Source: Bacillota bacterium (GTDB lineage: Bacteria; Bacillota; Clostridia; Christensenellales; SZUA-584). From it: 16,310 bases of DNA. The position numbers were made by a program, and so were the translations under genes. A model generated the notes under the pieces. That model searched no databases. It was not told the origin of the DNA and saw only the letters and a program-made list of their open reading frames with translations. Below are positions 13,536 to 16,310 of this stretch, in pieces. The stretch lies in contig JAEYKW010000026.1 of the NCBI GenBank assembly GCA_023408075.1, positions 1 to 16,310 on the forward strand. The letters run 5' to 3'. The stretch's first letter is position 1; every line of letters starts with the position of its first letter.

Positions 13536-15803
13536 TTATAGCATCTCACGCATCGTGCGCGCTGCCGCCACAAGGTTTTGCAGGCTCCGCATTGTTTCTT
13601 CATTACCGCGCGTTTTTAGCCCGCAGTCGGGGTTCACCCAGAGCTTTTCCTTGGGAATCAGCTTGAGCATCAGCCCGATTGCATTCTCGATTTCTTTAAC
13701 GGACGGCACACGCGGCGAATGGATGTCGTAAACACCCGGCCCCACCGCCGTTTTGAAACGCGTCCGGTTCAGCGTTTCTACAATGGACAGATTGGAGCGT
13801 GCCGCTTCGAACGTGATCACATCCGCATCCATACTGTCGATATCCGCAATAATCTCGTCGAACTCGCTGTAACACATATGCGTGTGAATCTGCGTCTCTG
13901 CCCGAACGGAGGCGTGAACTAGCCGGAATGCGGCAATCGCCCAGTCAAGATAATCGCGGTGCCAGTCCGCGCGCCGAAGCGGCAGCTTTTCTTTAAGCGC
14001 CGCCTCATCCACCTGTATGATGCGGATGCCCGCCGCCTCAAGCACCAGCACCTCTTCGCGTATCGCAAGCGCAATTTGAAATGCCGTTTCGGATGGCTGG
14101 ATATCCTCTCTCGGAAACGACCAGTTGAGTATTGTCACGGGGCCGGTCAGCATGCCTTTGACGGGTTTTGCCGTGAGGCTTTGCGCGTAAGCGATATAAT
14201 CCACGGTGATCGGCTTTGTCCGCTTGATGTCTCCCCACACAATAGGCGGTTTCACGCAGCGTGTTCCGTAGCTCTGAACCCACGCATTTCGTGTGAAGAG
14301 GAACCCCTCCAGATTTTCTCCGAAGTATTCGACCATGTCGTTACGCTCAAACTCGCCATGCACGAGCACATCGAGCCCGATTTCCTCCTGCAGCGCGATA
14401 CACGCCGCGATTTTTTCTTTGACCTTAAGCCGGTAATCGTCCTGACTGATCGTCCCCTTTTTCAGCCCACTGCGCAGCGCTTTGACTTCCGCCGTCTGAG
14501 GGAAGGACCCGATGGTGGTGGCGGGCAGCAAAGGCAGGCTGAGCGTGCGGCCTTGTATCGCGGCGCGCTCCGCGAACTCGGGGACTCTGTTGAAATCCTT
14601 ATCTTTCAGCACAGCGACGGCTTCTCTGACTTGATTGTCGCGATACTGCTGTTTTGCGCTGTTCAACGCCATGTTGCTTTGGTACGCATCACCGGCAGCC
14701 GCGTCACCGCCGCTGAACAGCCGCTTGAGATCGGCAAGCTCATCGAGCTTTTCCTGCGCGAAAGCGAAGTGGCGTTTCTGCTGCTCATCCAGAGCCGTTT
14801 CATTGTCAGTTGTATAGGGAACATGCAGCAACGAGCAGGACGTGGATATCACGATGTTGTCGTTTGGCACATATGACGCCAGCGTGTCCAGCAGCGAGAG
14901 CGTTTTGGTATAGTCGTTGCGCCATATGTTTCTGCCGTTGACCACCCCCGCAAAGAGCGTCTTGCCTGCCGGGAATCCATGCTCTTTGATCAATGATAAC
15001 GATTGGCGGCCTTCCACAAAATCGAGGCCGATACCGTCAAAGTTCATTCGCATCACATCGCGGTAAACATCGCGGATATCGCCAAAATACGTCTGCAGCA
15101 GCACTTTGGATTGCTTCTTCACGCACAGTATCGCTTCGTAGAGCGTTTCAAACAGCAGCTTGTCTTCCTCGCTCAAATCCGTCACCAGAGCAGGCTCGTC
15201 AAACTGAATCCACTGCGCGCCCAGCTGCTCAAGCTTTAAGAGCATGCTCGCATACGCTTTGCAGGCATCTGCCGTGAGAGCGCCCTTTTGGCCCTCCGCC
15301 AGCTTTAAAAAAGTAAACGGCCCGATGAGGACAGGCTTCGCGTTGATATTCAGCGAAAGCGCCTGAGCAGCCTGATCCGTCATCATGCTGTCGGAAAGGC
15401 CAAGTGAGCACACATCATCGAGCATCGGCACCATATAATGATAGTTTGTATTGAACCATTTGCGCATGGCAAGCGCCCTCACATCGCCCGCTTGGCCCTG
15501 ATACCCTCTTGCCATCGCGAAATACGTATCCATCGGGCTCAGTCCCAGCGATTTGTAATCGGCGGGCACGGCCCCAAGCATCATCGCGGTATCGAGCATA
15601 CCGTCATAAAACGAGAAATCCCCGCACGGTATCAGATCAACACCCTTTTCTTTAAGCATGAGCCATTGAGCCGCACGCAGCTGAGAGGCTTTCTCTTTCA
15701 GCGTATCTTCCGATATCTTCCCCTGAAAGTAATCCTCGATGAGAAACTTGAGCTCTCTTTGGCTTCCGATGCGCGGAAACCCGACAACAGTGTTTAATGA
15801 CAT
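13536..15803 (-). CDS. metE: Cobalamin-independent methionine synthase
   Basis: Transfers a methyl group from 5-methyltetrahydropteroyl-triglutamate to homocysteine, the last step of methionine synthesis, without B12. The 755-residue length is standard. The N-terminus TVVGFPRIGSQRELK and the duplicated barrel architecture are typical. The C-terminal zinc site is complete: His642 and Cys644 in HTHMCYSEF, Glu666 in FEAARS and Cys727 in NPDCGLKTRG, one position shifted from the E. coli numbering. The start at 15803 (MSLNTVV) is chosen over an upstream in-frame ATG at 15866 because GGAGG lies 8 bases before it and the extra residues would be translated from the riboswitch expression region. Expression should fall when cobalamin is abundant. 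Confidence 0.97.
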   Translation of the reverse strand: MSLNTVVGFPRIGSQRELKFLIEDYFQGKISEDTLKEKASQLRAAQWLMLKEKGVDLIPCGDFSFYDGMLDTAMMLGAVPADYKSLGLSPMDTYFAMARGYQGQAGDVRALAMRKWFNTNYHYMVPMLDDVCSLGLSDSMMTDQAAQALSLNINAKPVLIGPFTFLKLAEGQKGALTADACKAYASMLLKLEQLGAQWIQFDEPALVTDLSEEDKLLFETLYEAILCVKKQSKVLLQTYFGDIRDVYRDVMRMNFDGIGLDFVEGRQSLSLIKEHGFPAGKTLFAGVVNGRNIWRNDYTKTLSLLDTLASYVPNDNIVISTSCSLLHVPYTTDNETALDEQQKRHFAFAQEKLDELADLKRLFSGGDAAAGDAYQSNMALNSAKQQYRDNQVREAVAVLKDKDFNRVPEFAERAAIQGRTLSLPLLPATTIGSFPQTAEVKALRSGLKKGTISQDDYRLKVKEKIAACIALQEEIGLDVLVHGEFERNDMVEYFGENLEGFLFTRNAWVQSYGTRCVKPPIVWGDIKRTKPITVDYIAYAQSLTAKPVKGMLTGPVTILNWSFPREDIQPSETAFQIALAIREEVLVLEAAGIRIIQVDEAALKEKLPLRRADWHRDYLDWAIAAFRLVHASVRAETQIHTHMCYSEFDEIIADIDSMDADVITFEAARSNLSIVETLNRTRFKTAVGPGVYDIHSPRVPSVKEIENAIGLMLKLIPKEKLWVNPDCGLKTRGNEETMRSLQNLVAAARTMREML

Positions 15804-15807
15804 GACA

Positions 15808-15832
15808 TTTCCTCCTTCATTTTCGGAGAAAA
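15808..15832 (-). promoter_or_regulatory. Shine-Dalgarno-sequestering hairpin of metE
   Basis: On the minus strand TTTTCTCC (15832-15825) pairs with GGAGGAAA (15815-15808), 8 bp with one G-U, across a 9-nt loop. The right arm is the metE Shine-Dalgarno itself. This is a plausible translational expression platform for the riboswitch. Confidence 0.5.
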
Positions 15833-15883
15833 CAGGGCACAAAAAAATCCCTATCTTCACTCCCAAGATAATCGTTTGTTTGT

Positions 15884-16055
15884 ATCAAGGCAGGTCTCCT
15901 GGCTTGCTTTCATCCTACTCTCTTCGCGCCTTCCCGATTGTTCAGTGGCATGGATAAAGATTTCGTCAAGCTTACAGTAGTGGGTGCTGCTCCGGACTTG
16001 AACCGGATTCCCTATTCTCCCCGTGCGGCTGCGCAGGGCACCTTCACACATGATG
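15884..16055 (-). ncRNA. Cobalamin riboswitch controlling metE
   Basis: Read on the minus strand, the segment ends with the B12 box AAGCCAGGAGACCTGCC (15905-15889), a full match to the conserved consensus. It also contains GGGAATCCGGTTCAAGTCCGG, here spread around 15996-16016, followed by AGCAGCACCCACTACTGTAA, the other conserved core of the class. The 5' part holds GTGAAGGTGCCC near 16048. An ATCA/TGAT pairing can close the base. It sits between a strong promoter and metE. Downstream are a weak hairpin (TATCTT/AAGATA, 15853-15871) with a run of T about four bases later, and a Shine-Dalgarno-masking hairpin. Confidence 0.93.
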
Positions 16056-16072
16056 CGATTGTATTGGAAATG

Positions 16073-16101
16073 AGTATACCAACGGATGTCCGATAAGTCA
16101 A
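16073..16101 (-). promoter_or_regulatory. Sigma-A promoter for the riboswitch-metE transcript
   Basis: On the minus strand TTGACT (16101-16096), a 17-bp spacer and TATACT (16078-16073) with a TGG extension. Transcription would start near 16066, about ten bases before the aptamer. Confidence 0.75.
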
Positions 16102-16183
16102 CTTGAAAACAGTCTGCAGCATTTTAACAGCAGCAAATGCCGTTTTGATTCAAAAATCTGAGCCGGTATTTTTCACGTGCAGA

Positions 16184-16310
16184 CGGTAAGTTGTAAAATG
16201 AATTGCCCAAAATAGAAAAAAGAAGACCCATCAAGGTCACGAACCAGTTACACTGAAGTTGCGACACAAACAAAGCAACGGGGGTGAAATGATGGGTCAA
16301 AAACAGGATA
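16184..16310 (+). mobile_element. 5' end of an insertion element, right copy (partial)
   Basis: Exact reverse complement of 1-127; the flanking sequence differs completely beyond base 16184. It begins with a leader containing a possible promoter (TTGTAA at 16191-16196, TAGAAA at 16213-16218), then GGGGG and the ATG near 16289. The element therefore points outward at both ends of the window. A 16-kb composite transposon is formally possible, but the interior carries core metabolic genes, which argues for two independent insertions bounding an assembled fragment. Confidence 0.7.
16289..16310 (+). CDS. Start of presumed transposase, right copy (partial)
   Basis: ATG-ATG after GGGGG (16280-16284), giving Met-Met-Gly-Gln-Lys-Gln-Asp before the window ends; identical to the left-end copy. 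The start codons lie in the right arm of a 9-bp stem (16225-16233 with 16290-16298). Family unknown. Confidence 0.4.

Noticed and set aside
13959..14876. 305-codon open frame opposite metE
   Set aside because: Same reasons: antisense shadow of metE with Arg-rich composition and no domain.
1..16310. Composite transposon made of the two outward-pointing end elements
   Set aside because: The interior is dominated by core metabolic genes with native promoters and a riboswitch, and target duplications cannot be seen; assembly breaks in a repeated element are simpler.
1..16310. CRISPR array, tRNA, rRNA or prophage genes
   Set aside because: No regularly spaced repeats, no cloverleaf or rRNA segment, and no phage structural or integrase gene were seen.

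Overview
The window looks like chromosomal DNA from a Bacillota lineage, most likely a Clostridia member. The reasons are purine-rich AGGAGG-type Shine-Dalgarno sites, good sigma-A promoters (several with extended -10 TGn), short intergenic spaces, U-tailed hairpin terminators, pyruvate kinase with the C-terminal PEP-utiliser extension common in Bacillota, and metE behind a cobalamin riboswitch. G+C is around 50-55% by eye. The assignment is inference; there is no rRNA or other marker gene.

Layout: both ends carry the same 127-bp sequence in opposite orientation (1-127 and 16184-16310). Each copy looks like the 5' end of one insertion element, with the start of its presumed transposase reading outward off the fragment. 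Just inside the left copy is a DUF1294 membrane protein gene (minus), diverging from pyk and a co-directional PLP aminotransferase (plus). A RAYT-type REP transposase gene follows, with three REP palindromes: one just upstream and two inside its own reading frame. After it comes a small coding remnant resembling the 3' end of the aminotransferase. Then come a secreted M15 peptidase (minus), a PlsC-like acyltransferase carrying a zinc ribbon (plus) and a membrane-anchored choloylglycine hydrolase/C45-like Ntn hydrolase (plus). A 576-bp stretch without a convincing gene ends in a strong terminator. It is followed by a zinc-ribbon protein fused to an RbsC-like permease, and a small protein of unknown function with a terminator and a decayed second copy of its gene end. 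The right part holds TrpB2 (minus), a divergent MFS transporter (plus) and metE (minus), the last under a cobalamin riboswitch.

How the genes relate: most are single transcription units with their own promoters, so there is no large operon. pyk and the aminotransferase are probably co-transcribed (37 bp apart). trpB2 without trpA suggests indole salvage. metE under a B12 riboswitch implies that B12-independent methionine synthesis is shut off when cobalamin is available, presumably in favour of a MetH encoded elsewhere.

Most notable observations: REP palindromes translated inside their own RAYT gene; an orphan zinc-ribbon/ABC-permease fusion whose second half lacks the usual family signatures; a Shine-Dalgarno-sequestering hairpin downstream of the B12 aptamer; a hairpin between an unusually distant Shine-Dalgarno and its start codon; and a start-codon-masking stem in the flanking insertion element.
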